From assembly GCF_038002825.1 (NCBI RefSeq), contig NZ_JBBODF010000001.1, positions 4,650,001 through 4,714,000 of the forward strand: a stretch of 64,000 nt of DNA, read 5' to 3'. Below, one piece after another: positions 26,147-35,413 of the stretch; the stretch's first letter is position 1; each line of letters starts with the position of its first letter. This stretch comes from Paenibacillus sp. FSL H8-0048. Its GTDB lineage: Bacteria; Bacillota; Bacilli; Paenibacillales; Paenibacillaceae. The notes beneath the pieces are model-generated. The model made no database searches. It was not told the origin of the DNA and was given only the letters and a program-made list of their open reading frames with translations. The position numbers and the translations under genes are program-made.

Positions 26147-28507
26147 TTATCCCATGCTAATCTCCGCCTGCGGCGGCAGTGTATTCACGGTTCGCAGATA
26201 ATTCCCCGGCGTACAGCCGTAGATCTCCTTGAAGCGCTTGATGAAGTATGGAGTCGTTCCATAACCGACCGTGCCGGCGATTTGTTCGATCGACATGTTG
26301 TTGTTCTCAATCAGCCGCCGGGCCTCTTCCATCCGTATGCCGGTAATATAGTCGGTGTAGGTGACCCCCAGCTCTTCCTTGAACAGCTTGCTTAGATACT
26401 TAGGACTGATGAACACCTTGGCGGATACAGCATCCAGCGATAAATCCCCGGACAGATGCTCCCCGATATAGGCCTTAGCCGCTTCAATGGCCCAGAGTGC
26501 GCGGTCACTGTTCCGTTTCTGTGTCTCCATAATGAAGCTACCGATGGAGGCGGCGAACCACTCCTGCAAATGCCGGATATCCGGCAGGGCAATATATTCG
26601 TTATACAGATCCAAAGGCCCGTGCGCGGAAGGGGTGTAGCGGATGCTTTTCAGATAATCTGAGTACATAAATACGGTGTTCGCCAGAACGAAGTGGCAAT
26701 AATCCGCCGGGTAGCTGCCTTCCCGCATGACGGCTATCAGCTGCTCCAGCGCGGCCAGAGTCTCATCCAGCTGCCGGGTCTGCAGCTTATCCTTGAATCT
26801 CATTAGTACAGGCTGCGGAATTTCGTCCAGACTCTGCTCCTTCTTCAGCAGCTCCCGGTCCTTCAAGACCCTGCTCTCCGGCAGAAAATAAGCATACTTC
26901 ATCAAGGTCTGCGCTTCAGCGTAGCTCGTGTGGAGAAGGCTGATGGCATCCACCCAGCAGCCCTGCGAGAGCTGAATATTCAGCTGGAACTGCTGCTCCG
27001 CCGCTGCTGTAATCCGGTCCGAGAGCTGTTCGAGCAGCGTCCCGGAGGCTTCGCGCGCGCTGATAATGACAACCGTCTGCTTGTCCGGCAGCTCCTCAGC
27101 CAGAATACGGATTCCGTGAAGCCGGATCGCTTCAAGCTCTCCGGTCATCCCGCTCATGGCTGCCTGCAAGCCGCTAAGACTCATGCGGGCATAGGCTCCA
27201 CGGGTGTTGAGGAGCAGGCAGCAGTAATAACGGTGCTCGGGAGAGAGTCCCAGGAATTGCGGATCTGCGGTTACACTGCCTTGGGCAGGGCTGTCCTGAA
27301 GGAGATTCAGGATCATGTTCTGCCGGATATGCGGACTGCTGGCCTCAAGCGTCCCCTCCAGTGTGGTGACTTTGTCGTTCAGGCGGTTGAAGGCGGAGTC
27401 AATAATTCCGAATTCGTTAAGGGCGGGTCCCCGCACCCCTGGCAACTCAGGCCCAGGGCCGTAGAGGTCCTTAATCGTCCGAAGCAGCCGCTTAAGCGGA
27501 CTGTAATTCAATTTGGCCAGAATGCCGGACAGACCGATTCCTACCAATAGAGCAAGCAGACACAGGGAGAGGATGACCCTCTGGACAACGAGCCATTTCT
27601 CATAGAACAGGTTCGCCGGAGCCGCACTGAAGAGCTTCCACCCGGTGGTCGGCAGGTCCTGATAGGAAATGACGTAGGTGCTGCCCCCGATGTCCTGGCT
27701 CATGTTCCCGGAGGTCTCAGGAGAGGCTAGCGCATTCGAGATACTGGCCGCATAGGTGTCGGCCTGTGCGGCAGCATCTGGATTCGAGCCGGCCACGATT
27801 CCGCCGGAGGGCGTAGCAATGAAGCTGCTCTGATAGCGGGCAGGCATCATATTCTGCAGAATGGCGCGCAGCGCGCTCTCCTTCAGATCAATGGCAATCA
27901 GCAGCTCACTGGCTGCCCCGGGGGACTGGAACGGATAGCTGTGCACATAGGTGATCAGCTGGCTGCCGCTGCCGCCGGGGATGCTGGAGACGATATCGTC
28001 CGGCACGAACCGGGCCTCTGTCCAAAGGCTGTTACGGGAATTAAGGTTCATGCCGTTCACCCAGTCCATCCAGTAGGCGGCCCCTGCCTGCTGGTCCGCG
28101 CGGAATTTCAGCCCATACAGCGAGGACAGCAGGAGATGCTGCCTGGGAGCATACAGATGAACGGCTTGAATCAGGTCCGAATGATTGGATACCTGCAGGT
28201 TCAGCGAATCCTGGAGACTGCTCACCTTGCTGAGATTCGCTGGAAGTGAAGCATCTGGCAGCATACGGAGCGCCGCCCGCTGGTTCAGAGAGACTTCCAG
28301 ATAGATCTGCTGGACCCGCTGAAGCACGGAAGCTTCCAGGGTACGGGCGGTATTGTCAAGGATGAGCCGGTTGCGTCCCTGAAGCTCTTCCTTATAATGG
28401 TTCGAGAAATAGAGATAGAAGGCAGAACAGAGTAAGAGGACAATGACTAACACAACAGAGATGTATGAAGCCGCTAGGGCGGCAAAGGCAGAGTTCCATT
28501 TTCGCAA
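26147..28507 (-). CDS. Membrane-bound AraC-family regulator with extracellular sensor
   Basis: 786 residues: membrane segment at about 12-34, extracellular Cache-like region to about 300, second membrane segment at about 305-330, HAMP-like linker, then a C-terminal AraC DNA-binding domain (LSLDAVSAKVFISPKYLSKLFKEELG and IEQIAGTVGYGTTPYFIKRFKEIYG). This architecture is common in Paenibacillus next to sugar ABC transporters and senses an external ligand directly. It is probably co-transcribed with the solute-binding lipoprotein and may control it. Confidence 0.88.
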   Translation of the reverse strand: MRKWNSAFAALAASYISVVLVIVLLLCSAFYLYFSNHYKEELQGRNRLILDNTARTLEASVLQRVQQIYLEVSLNQRAALRMLPDASLPANLSKVSSLQDSLNLQVSNHSDLIQAVHLYAPRQHLLLSSLYGLKFRADQQAGAAYWMDWVNGMNLNSRNSLWTEARFVPDDIVSSIPGGSGSQLITYVHSYPFQSPGAASELLIAIDLKESALRAILQNMMPARYQSSFIATPSGGIVAGSNPDAAAQADTYAASISNALASPETSGNMSQDIGGSTYVISYQDLPTTGWKLFSAAPANLFYEKWLVVQRVILSLCLLALLVGIGLSGILAKLNYSPLKRLLRTIKDLYGPGPELPGVRGPALNEFGIIDSAFNRLNDKVTTLEGTLEASSPHIRQNMILNLLQDSPAQGSVTADPQFLGLSPEHRYYCCLLLNTRGAYARMSLSGLQAAMSGMTGELEAIRLHGIRILAEELPDKQTVVIISAREASGTLLEQLSDRITAAAEQQFQLNIQLSQGCWVDAISLLHTSYAEAQTLMKYAYFLPESRVLKDRELLKKEQSLDEIPQPVLMRFKDKLQTRQLDETLAALEQLIAVMREGSYPADYCHFVLANTVFMYSDYLKSIRYTPSAHGPLDLYNEYIALPDIRHLQEWFAASIGSFIMETQKRNSDRALWAIEAAKAYIGEHLSGDLSLDAVSAKVFISPKYLSKLFKEELGVTYTDYITGIRMEEARRLIENNNMSIEQIAGTVGYGTTPYFIKRFKEIYGCTPGNYLRTVNTLPPQAEISMG

Positions 28508-28639
28508 GATGTATTCTCCTCCCAGGCGGATTATACACTAGCCCCTCACAAATCTGTTCGGGATTCATGTTAAATCAATGTAAAATGGCCGGAAATGGTT
28601 GAATTGTTCCCAAAATCATAGAATTGCGAAATTGTGTTA

Positions 28640-28669
28640 TTGAGCGGCGGTGGAGGCAGGTGCTATATT
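28640..28669 (+). promoter_or_regulatory. Candidate promoter for the surface phosphatase gene
   Basis: TTGAGC (28640-28645), 18-base spacer, TATATT (28664-28669), 45 bases before the TTG start. Moderate match only. The rest of the 200-base divergent gap shows no clear operator. Confidence 0.4.
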
Positions 28670-28714
28670 GAGTCCGATTCAGGCAATCAAAATAACAAGA
28701 TAGGGGCTGACACA

Positions 28715-31297
28715 TTGAACTTGAAGTCGAAAAGAAAGCTGTTGTCTGTTACGGCAGGTCTGGTACTCCTCACGAATTCTATCGCGGTACATCCTGCAGA
28801 GGCGGCCACGGATCATTCATTAACCGGGCTGCCGGCTGCTCCGGCATGGGGACATTTCGTAGATACTTATAAGAATAACACACCTGTGAATATGGCGGTG
28901 TATTCCAACCCCTCGATCGGTGTTCTCTCCGGCTTCCTGGATCTCTGGACACCGGGCGCCACCTGGGATACCGGGAAGATGAAGAATCCCGATGTGCTTA
29001 ATTACAACATTCAATATGTAGCGGATCTGGCAAAGACCCGTACTCCGGCAGAGGAGGAGGCAGCGTATTACGATGACCGGCGGAACCAGACCTATGGTGC
29101 GGCTGACGGCCTTGGACCGTTGTCTGAGGTGTACCGTTCGATGTCAGGAACCTTCACGACCATTAACAGCATTCCAGATGATGCGACTACCGTGAAATAC
29201 AATGATGGTAATGACAGTAATAAGGCCGGAGATTCCAGTTCAAGCTTGGGTAAAATGGTAGACCTGATCGGAATCATCCGCGGCAATTACGCTTCAACGA
29301 GCCAGGCCAAGAATTTCTACAGCTACAAGCGTCCGTTCCGCTGGAAGGATACCTCTGTGATTGTGCCGACCCTGGTGCCGGCGAGAAGCAGTACGCCTGC
29401 CACAGACGGCGGCTTCCCAAGCGGACATACCAACGCTTCCTATCTGGCAGCCCTGGCTCTGGCGTACTCCGTACCTGAGCGCTTCCAGGAGCTGATGGCC
29501 CGGGCCTCGGAGATGGGCAACAACCGGGTTGTCGCCGGGATGCACTCACCGCTGGACGTTATGGGCGGTCGGGTAACAGCCATGGCCTTCGCAGCGGGAG
29601 CGCTGAATGACCCGGATAATGCGGCATTGAAGCAGGCGGCTTACACGCAGGCCCATGAAGTGCTGCTCACACAGACAGGTACCGCAGAAGACCGGTTCAC
29701 GGATTATGCGAAGAATAAGGCCCAGTATACCCAGCGGCTGACCTACGGCTTCCCGCAGATTTACTCCACGACTGAGCCTGCTGTTGCTCCTAAGGGAGCA
29801 GAGGTGTTGCTGGAGACCCGCCTGCCTTACATGAGTGCGGATCAGCGTAGAGCAGTTCTCGTAACAACGGCACTCCCCTCCGGTTATCCACTGCTTAATG
29901 ATCCCGAAGGCTGGGGACGATTGAACCTGTTCGCCGCTGCTGACGGGTACGGTGCATTTGCTGAGCCCGTAACGGTAGCGATGGACGCTGCGAAGGGCGG
30001 CTTCCACGCCGCAGACCGCTGGCGCAATGATATCACCGGGACGGGCGGACTGACCAAGGAGGGGACTGGCACGCTTAAGCTGGCCGGCAGGAATACGTAT
30101 TCCGGTGGCACAGAGGTGAACGCAGGTGTCCTGGAGGGAGAGTCGGCAACGGCCTTCGGTAAAGGAAATGTGACGAATACCGGCGGTTCTGTAGTTGATA
30201 ACGTCTACGGTAAAATACTGATCGAAGGAAGCTTCACTCAGGCCTCCGAGGGTACGCTTGTACTGGACCTTACTGGAGCAGACGATATCCTTGAGGTTAC
30301 GGGTGAGGTGAAGGCTGACGGGAAGCTGAAGGTGAACTTCGCGAACAGCTATGTTCCAGGCAACAGCCTGATTCCGCTCATTACGCATGGTGTCAGCCAG
30401 CGCAGCGGGCAGTTTACCTCCGTGGAGGTTGAAGGATTGCCAAGCAAATATAACACCCACGTCATGTACCTGAGCGATCAGATTGCGCTTAGTATCACAG
30501 ATACGGCAAGCGGCGGAACGGGCGGCGGCAATCCGGGCGGAACGCCGGGGACTCCGGCTGGAAATACCGGAACGGTACCAGGGACCAACGGCACCACACC
30601 TGGGAATGGCAGCACTACTCCTGCTGAACCGGAGAAACAGCCACAGAACGGCGTTAATCCGTTCCAATCCGGAGTGGTCAGCAGAGAAGCTGTATACAAG
30701 ACCGTAACTGAAGCCATTGCAGCCACGAAGAATCAGAGCATCAGCTTCAAGGATACCGCAGGACACTGGAGCAGCAGCACCATCGCTACAGCCGTGAAGC
30801 TGCAGATCATCAGCGGCTATGTGGACGGCTCCTTCCGTCCGGATGCACCGGTGACCCGAGCTGAATTCTCAGCGATGATCGCCCGCTCCTTCGGGCTGGG
30901 CACCACTTCTGCTGCCCCTAAATTTGGTGATACAGCGTCCAACTGGGCGGCAGGCTATATCGGTGCTTTGGCCGATAAAGGCATCGTAACCGGCTACTCA
31001 GACGGCAGCTTCAAGCCGGGAGCGACCATTACCCGCGCTGAGATGGTTACAATCATCGGCCGTGTGCTTGATCTCGGCGTGCTCCAGACGGGCACTCCGG
31101 CAAGCTTCAAGGATGTCAGCAGCAGCTACTGGGCAGCTGACGCCATCCGCCAGGCGGCTTCGGCTAATCTGGTGAAGGGCATCTCTGCCTCAGCATTCGC
31201 GCCAAAGAATCAGGCTACCCGCGCTGAAGCGGTGGCCGTGATTATCCGGGCGCTGGAGAGCGACAGCTCCGTTAAAGCTCTGATTGCAGGGTTGTAA
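28715..31297 (+). CDS. SLH-anchored PAP2-type acid phosphatase with autotransporter-type repeat
   Basis: 860 residues from a TTG start (GGGG site 8 bases before), which places the signal peptide right at the start (LLSVTAGLVLLTNSIAVHPAEA). Next is a PAP2/class A acid phosphatase with FPSGHT (His238) and GMHSPLD (His277, Asp281). About residues 440-475 match an autotransporter-associated beta-strand repeat (GGLTKEGTGTLKLAG, then SGGTEVNAGVLEG). A Gly/Thr/Pro linker leads to three SLH domains (about 678-860) for wall attachment. Likely a surface phosphomonoesterase. A longer ATG start at 28634 would bury the signal peptide. Confidence 0.88.
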   Translation: MNLKSKRKLLSVTAGLVLLTNSIAVHPAEAATDHSLTGLPAAPAWGHFVDTYKNNTPVNMAVYSNPSIGVLSGFLDLWTPGATWDTGKMKNPDVLNYNIQYVADLAKTRTPAEEEAAYYDDRRNQTYGAADGLGPLSEVYRSMSGTFTTINSIPDDATTVKYNDGNDSNKAGDSSSSLGKMVDLIGIIRGNYASTSQAKNFYSYKRPFRWKDTSVIVPTLVPARSSTPATDGGFPSGHTNASYLAALALAYSVPERFQELMARASEMGNNRVVAGMHSPLDVMGGRVTAMAFAAGALNDPDNAALKQAAYTQAHEVLLTQTGTAEDRFTDYAKNKAQYTQRLTYGFPQIYSTTEPAVAPKGAEVLLETRLPYMSADQRRAVLVTTALPSGYPLLNDPEGWGRLNLFAAADGYGAFAEPVTVAMDAAKGGFHAADRWRNDITGTGGLTKEGTGTLKLAGRNTYSGGTEVNAGVLEGESATAFGKGNVTNTGGSVVDNVYGKILIEGSFTQASEGTLVLDLTGADDILEVTGEVKADGKLKVNFANSYVPGNSLIPLITHGVSQRSGQFTSVEVEGLPSKYNTHVMYLSDQIALSITDTASGGTGGGNPGGTPGTPAGNTGTVPGTNGTTPGNGSTTPAEPEKQPQNGVNPFQSGVVSREAVYKTVTEAIAATKNQSISFKDTAGHWSSSTIATAVKLQIISGYVDGSFRPDAPVTRAEFSAMIARSFGLGTTSAAPKFGDTASNWAAGYIGALADKGIVTGYSDGSFKPGATITRAEMVTIIGRVLDLGVLQTGTPASFKDVSSSYWAADAIRQAASANLVKGISASAFAPKNQATRAEAVAVIIRALESDSSVKALIAGL

Positions 31298-31362
31298 GCT
31301 GGAACTGAGTGACAGGAGTAAGTAAGTTCTTATGGATAGAATTTTTATGGATAGAAAGCAGG

Positions 31363-31388
31363 AAGTACAAGCCGCTGGCTTGTGCTTT
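31363..31388 (+). terminator. Terminator of the surface phosphatase gene
   Basis: Stem ACAAGCC / GGCTTGT with a 3-base loop, extended by AAG/CTT, followed by T5. Confidence 0.88.
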
Positions 31389-31449
31389 TTGCTATGTTAC
31401 AGTCACTTAGGGTTTCGTTCCGCGTGCTTTCATCACAATGTGGGCATAT

Positions 31450-31478
31450 TTGACAAATTAAATCTACAAGTGTAATAT
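31450..31478 (+). promoter_or_regulatory. Promoter of the BlaI/BlaR1-like operon
   Basis: TTGACA (31450-31455), exact 17-base spacer, TAATAT (31473-31478). The left operator arm lies within the spacer and reaches the -10. Confidence 0.85.
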
Positions 31479-31515
31479 ATAGAACAAAGCTTGTATTTAC
31501 ACTTGTAGATTTAAT
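31457..31515. promoter_or_regulatory. Paired BlaI-type operators in a perfect 19-bp inverted repeat
   Basis: Arms at 31457-31475 and 31497-31515 are exact reverse complements. Each holds a BlaI/MecI-type core TACA-N2-TGTA (31465-31474 and 31498-31507). One sits on the promoter and one just past the expected start, giving autorepression by two dimers. Confidence 0.85.
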
Positions 31516-31540
31516 TCTGCCGCCAAGAAATGGAGCTGTT

Positions 31541-31951
31541 ATGATGAGTACAACCCCGAAGATTTCAGAAGCTGAATGGGAGATTATGAAGATTATCTGG
31601 GAGCATCATCCGCTCACCTCGGAACAAATCACCCGGCTCCTGCCTGCATCTGTGGAATGGAGCGAGCAGACGGTGCGCACCTTCGTCACCCGGCTGCTTA
31701 AGAAGAGCGCGATAGCGTATGAGAAAGTCGGCCGAAGCTATCTCTACTATCCGCTGGTGCCAGAGAATGAGTGTGTCCGGGCCGAGAGCCGCTCCTTCCT
31801 GAAGCGTGTTTTTGGCGGAGCTACCCAGTTAATGGTGACCAGCTTCCTGGAGGATGTGGAGCTGTCCAAGCAGGAGATTGAACAACTGGAACAGCTGCTC
31901 CGGGAGAAGAAGTCGCAAGGCACCAGCGGAAACTCAGGTAAGCAGGAATGA
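31541..31951 (+). CDS. BlaI/MecI-family repressor
   Basis: 136 residues: winged-helix N-terminal half (SEAEWEIMKIIWEHHPLTSEQI, TVRTFVTRLLKKSAI) and a helical dimerisation half (FLKRVFGGATQLMVTSFLEDVELSKQEIEQL). In the family, a BlaR1-type protease triggers cleavage of the repressor and frees the operator. The operators above carry the matching TACA/TGTA core. The stop overlaps the next ATG (ATGA). Confidence 0.92.
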   Translation: MMSTTPKISEAEWEIMKIIWEHHPLTSEQITRLLPASVEWSEQTVRTFVTRLLKKSAIAYEKVGRSYLYYPLVPENECVRAESRSFLKRVFGGATQLMVTSFLEDVELSKQEIEQLEQLLREKKSQGTSGNSGKQE

Positions 31952-34041
31952 ATATGATCTACGGATGGTTTGCCGGTATCGCAGAACAGACACTGGCGGC
32001 AAGTATGGTGATTCTGGCCGTGTTATTCCTGCAATATGTTCTGCGGAGATTCATCAACGCCCGGGTGCGCTACCTCCTATGGCTGCTTGTTATCGCTCGG
32101 CTGTTATTGCCTGCCGTACCGGACAGCCCTGTCAGTATGTTGCATATTCTCGGCAATAGTAAGCATTTCTTAACGGCTATCCTGGATAAGGGACCGGACA
32201 CTGGAGCTTCTAAGGGTGAGTATCAGGAGCTTCCGCCGGGAGAGGGAGATCAGGTTACATATCCGGCTAATAACACCGTTTTGAATGTACAGGGGCAGAC
32301 AGACATCCTCCGGGCAGAGGAAGGTGCTGTAGCGGATAACCGCAGCTCTGCGTGGGCCGTGGGCTATCCGCTCTGGATGAAGATAGGCACAGTGATCTGG
32401 CTGCTGGGCGTCATGCTTATGCTGCTGAATGGATTGTTGTACATACGGAGGATGCAGCGTGAGCGCAGACGGCTTAGACGGGTGAATGCCCCGGAGATTC
32501 TTAAGGTGGTTCTTGCCACCAGACGCCAGTTTGGAATAAGGAGAGCGATACCTATATATACTGGGGGTTCTGCTAACAACCCATATCTATCAGGATTAAT
32601 GCGTCCATGGATCTTTGTCCCGGAGCAAGCTCTACAGGAACTGGATGCCTCCCGGCTGCGGCACATCCTCGCGCATGAGCTTGCCCACTGCAAGCGGAGG
32701 GATATGCTATGGAACCTGCTAGGGAGCCTAGCCGCCACGATACATTGGTTCAATCCTCTGATGTGGCTGGCGATCCGGCGGATGAAGCTCGATAGAGAGG
32801 TTGCGTGCGACGCCTATGTGTTGGAGGTATTAGGGGAAGAGGAGGCCATCGATTACGGGCTTACGCTGGTGGAATTCCTGAAGCACCTCTCACGGGTCCG
32901 GGAGCGGAGGGGTCATCTCTATTTCTCTAACCCGCAGCAGCGGCAACAGATTAAGAGAAGAATCCGTATGATTCAGTCTTTCCACAAAGGCTCCTACCGC
33001 ATCTCCGCAGCAGCTGTAATTCTGGTCGCGCTACTCAGCATCGTGACGCTAACGGGTGCCTCAAGGGAGCCGGGTGAGTCTGTTGCCATGAGTACTAAGG
33101 CCAATCCCGCTGGTACGCTGACTGGAAGCGTTCCGGGGGAGGAACGTGCAGAACCGGCAATGGAGCAAGGGGAGTCCCTGGGGCCGTTATTGCACATGGA
33201 TGTGGAGCAGACGGAGTATGTGACTCGCCATCATCTGCTTAAACCAATGAATATAAAGGTTGCTAAAGACGGTTACCAGGTTACGGTGACAGGCTTCATG
33301 GCGGACAGGAATCAATTGTTTATCTTCTATACTGCGAGCGTGGACGCCGGCAGGTCATTAGACTCTCATAATTCTCATTTTGTAGAATGGATCATTAGGG
33401 ATGCTGTGACTGGCAAGCGAATTAATGGACAGACTGATCCGCGGAACACTACTAAACATCCGGAGAAGAATATTGAATATACGGCTGCCAAAATTCAGTT
33501 CGATCCGCCTTTGATGAACCCTTCCTCAAAGATCAAGGTTCAATTCCGGTTGCGTTCAGTGGAAGCAAATGGAACCAAGACACAGGAGTCCCCGGTACTT
33601 CAGACCACCTTAGATTTGGGGGCAAATTACTGGAAGCAAGAGGAACATACGATCCAATCGAAGGAAACGCTTGATGTAGGCGGACACAAGATCAGAGTGA
33701 AACTACAATTGACACCGCTCACAACGATAGTCACATTTTATTCGGATAAACCGGTTTTTAAAAACACTGAATTCAAAAAAGCTTTCAATGAGAAATATGG
33801 TTCTCCAATGCTGTGGTGGAGCAAGACAGAAACGGGAGAACATACGCAGCAAACACGCAGTACATCTATTACCTATACAGATTATGAGATGAACATGCTT
33901 GCAGAGACCTATTTCCTGATGGATAAACCGCAATCGCTGCGGCTGGATTTCGTCAAGAAGGCACCGGTACTGAGGGGAACGAAAGAGCCTGAGAGTTCAT
34001 ATCAAATGAATTTTGATCTTACGGCGCTGAATCAGAGCTGA
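31948..34041 (+). CDS. BlaR1-like M56 membrane metalloprotease with non-penicillin-binding sensor domain
   Basis: 697 residues. Membrane segments at about 8-30, 38-56 and 130-152 surround an M56 zinc-protease domain with HELAH (His243, Glu244, His247). Another membrane segment at about 350-370 leads to an extracellular domain of some 320 residues. That domain has no SxxK/SxN/KTG penicillin-binding motifs; instead it resembles the DUF4179/DUF5643-type domain of the next gene (LNTVVTKDGY-like, LTPLTTI, ETYFLMDKPQSLRLDF). It presumably senses an envelope signal and inactivates the BlaI-like repressor. Confidence 0.85.
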   Translation: MNMIYGWFAGIAEQTLAASMVILAVLFLQYVLRRFINARVRYLLWLLVIARLLLPAVPDSPVSMLHILGNSKHFLTAILDKGPDTGASKGEYQELPPGEGDQVTYPANNTVLNVQGQTDILRAEEGAVADNRSSAWAVGYPLWMKIGTVIWLLGVMLMLLNGLLYIRRMQRERRRLRRVNAPEILKVVLATRRQFGIRRAIPIYTGGSANNPYLSGLMRPWIFVPEQALQELDASRLRHILAHELAHCKRRDMLWNLLGSLAATIHWFNPLMWLAIRRMKLDREVACDAYVLEVLGEEEAIDYGLTLVEFLKHLSRVRERRGHLYFSNPQQRQQIKRRIRMIQSFHKGSYRISAAAVILVALLSIVTLTGASREPGESVAMSTKANPAGTLTGSVPGEERAEPAMEQGESLGPLLHMDVEQTEYVTRHHLLKPMNIKVAKDGYQVTVTGFMADRNQLFIFYTASVDAGRSLDSHNSHFVEWIIRDAVTGKRINGQTDPRNTTKHPEKNIEYTAAKIQFDPPLMNPSSKIKVQFRLRSVEANGTKTQESPVLQTTLDLGANYWKQEEHTIQSKETLDVGGHKIRVKLQLTPLTTIVTFYSDKPVFKNTEFKKAFNEKYGSPMLWWSKTETGEHTQQTRSTSITYTDYEMNMLAETYFLMDKPQSLRLDFVKKAPVLRGTKEPESSYQMNFDLTALNQS

Positions 34042-34087
34042 TTCGTTTCGGATAAAACTAATAATTTGTATGAAGGAGAGTGTAACT

Positions 34088-35290
34088 ATGATTAAAATGA
34101 AGCGGAATGGTATGGAGATCTCAGAAGCAGCGCAGACGCAGCCTGTACAGGAGCCAAAGCAAGGGTCAGCGCCAGATCAACGGCGGTCTTCCAGAACCCG
34201 GTTATCTACCGCAATCGTCGCAGTCATGACAGCCGCAGCGCTGGTGCTCAGTCCTTTTGCTGTAACGGGTCAAGCGTTGGCTGCTCCAGCGGCAGCGGTG
34301 AAGCCATCGGCAGCACTGGCCCCTTTTGTTAAGCTAGGAATTCAGAATTATAAGCAGATCGAATATGCCATCAAGCATAATCTGGTCCAGCCCTTGAACA
34401 CCGTTGTTACAAAAGACGGCTACAAGTTGACGTTGAACGGCGTTATCACCGACAAATATGAGCTGATTATTCTTTTCACCGCCCAGGCTGACAGTAACCG
34501 TGCATTCACGTCTCAGGCGCCGCAAGTGCATGAGCTGCAATTGACGGATGCCATTACGGGGAAGGTCATCAGCGGCAAGAAAATGAATGATGCTGGAGTG
34601 TATGGCGTAAGCCCGGCTAAGCAAAACCATATCATGCACGGCACGGCTGTCATCCGTCTAACGCCCCCATTAACCACGGCTCCCCAAAAAGTAGCTGCTG
34701 AGTTTCGGCTAACATCGCTAACTGGCAGTGAGCTGAAACAGTTAGAGGCGATGGAAGCACAGATGATGGCAGAGGCTAAAAAAGCCTTTCAGGCGAATCC
34801 CAAGGACAAAACCTCCAAAACCAGTCCTGAGCTGCTGAAGAAGTATAACGCGCTGAAGGCCAAGGTGAAGAAGAGTCCGCCGCTGAAGGCAGTCTTTGAG
34901 ATTGACCCTAAGGTCTCGGAGCAGGAATCTCTGACCCTGACACCGGAAGAGACCGTGGATATGGCTGGACATCAGATTAAAGTGAACATGGAGCTGACGC
35001 CATTAACAACCATCACGACTTTATCCTCAGATGAAGCTGTGTTTACGGATAAGGCATTTAAGGAGAAATTTAACAATAATTACTACCCGTCACTATTGGT
35101 TAAGAGCGGGAACGGTGAGTACAAACCGCAAGAGGGCGGTTCTACTTATAAGTATTCGGATAATACACTGACCATCGTATCGGAAAACTACTTCCTGTTG
35201 GACAAACCGCAATCGCTTCGCCTGGACTTTATGAACCTGAAGGAGAATAAGGCTACGCAGCAGCTAGTTGTTGATTTGCCTAAGCAATAA
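34088..35290 (+). CDS. Membrane-anchored or secreted protein sharing the sensor domain of the M56 protein
   Basis: 400 residues from ATG 34088 (AAGGAGAG 8 bases before; an ATG at 34070 lies upstream of that site). A 40-residue charged cytoplasmic-type start precedes a hydrophobic segment (about 41-62) ending in GQALAAPA, which may be cleaved. The rest parallels the extracellular part of the upstream protease: LNTVVTKDGYKLTLNG, VDMAGHQIKVNMELTPLTTI and ENYFLLDKPQSLRLDF. An internal lysine-rich helix (about 220-265) is an insertion. Co-operonic; possibly a decoy, partner or target of the sensor. Confidence 0.75.
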   Translation: MIKMKRNGMEISEAAQTQPVQEPKQGSAPDQRRSSRTRLSTAIVAVMTAAALVLSPFAVTGQALAAPAAAVKPSAALAPFVKLGIQNYKQIEYAIKHNLVQPLNTVVTKDGYKLTLNGVITDKYELIILFTAQADSNRAFTSQAPQVHELQLTDAITGKVISGKKMNDAGVYGVSPAKQNHIMHGTAVIRLTPPLTTAPQKVAAEFRLTSLTGSELKQLEAMEAQMMAEAKKAFQANPKDKTSKTSPELLKKYNALKAKVKKSPPLKAVFEIDPKVSEQESLTLTPEETVDMAGHQIKVNMELTPLTTITTLSSDEAVFTDKAFKEKFNNNYYPSLLVKSGNGEYKPQEGGSTYKYSDNTLTIVSENYFLLDKPQSLRLDFMNLKENKATQQLVVDLPKQ

Positions 35291-35315
35291 TTGCAAGGCA
35301 TCTGAAGTATCTTAG

Positions 35316-35345
35316 GGCCATCCGTGAAGGATGGCTCTTCTTTTG
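35316..35345 (+). terminator. Terminator of the BlaI/BlaR1-like operon
   Basis: Stem GCCATCC / GGATGGC with a 5-base loop, then TCTTCTTTT. Confidence 0.85.
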
Positions 35346-35413
35346 TCGGGATAGGGTGTGCAGGGATGTGATAAAATACAGGGACATAACAAGATCAGAC
35401 CGATGGAGGCATT

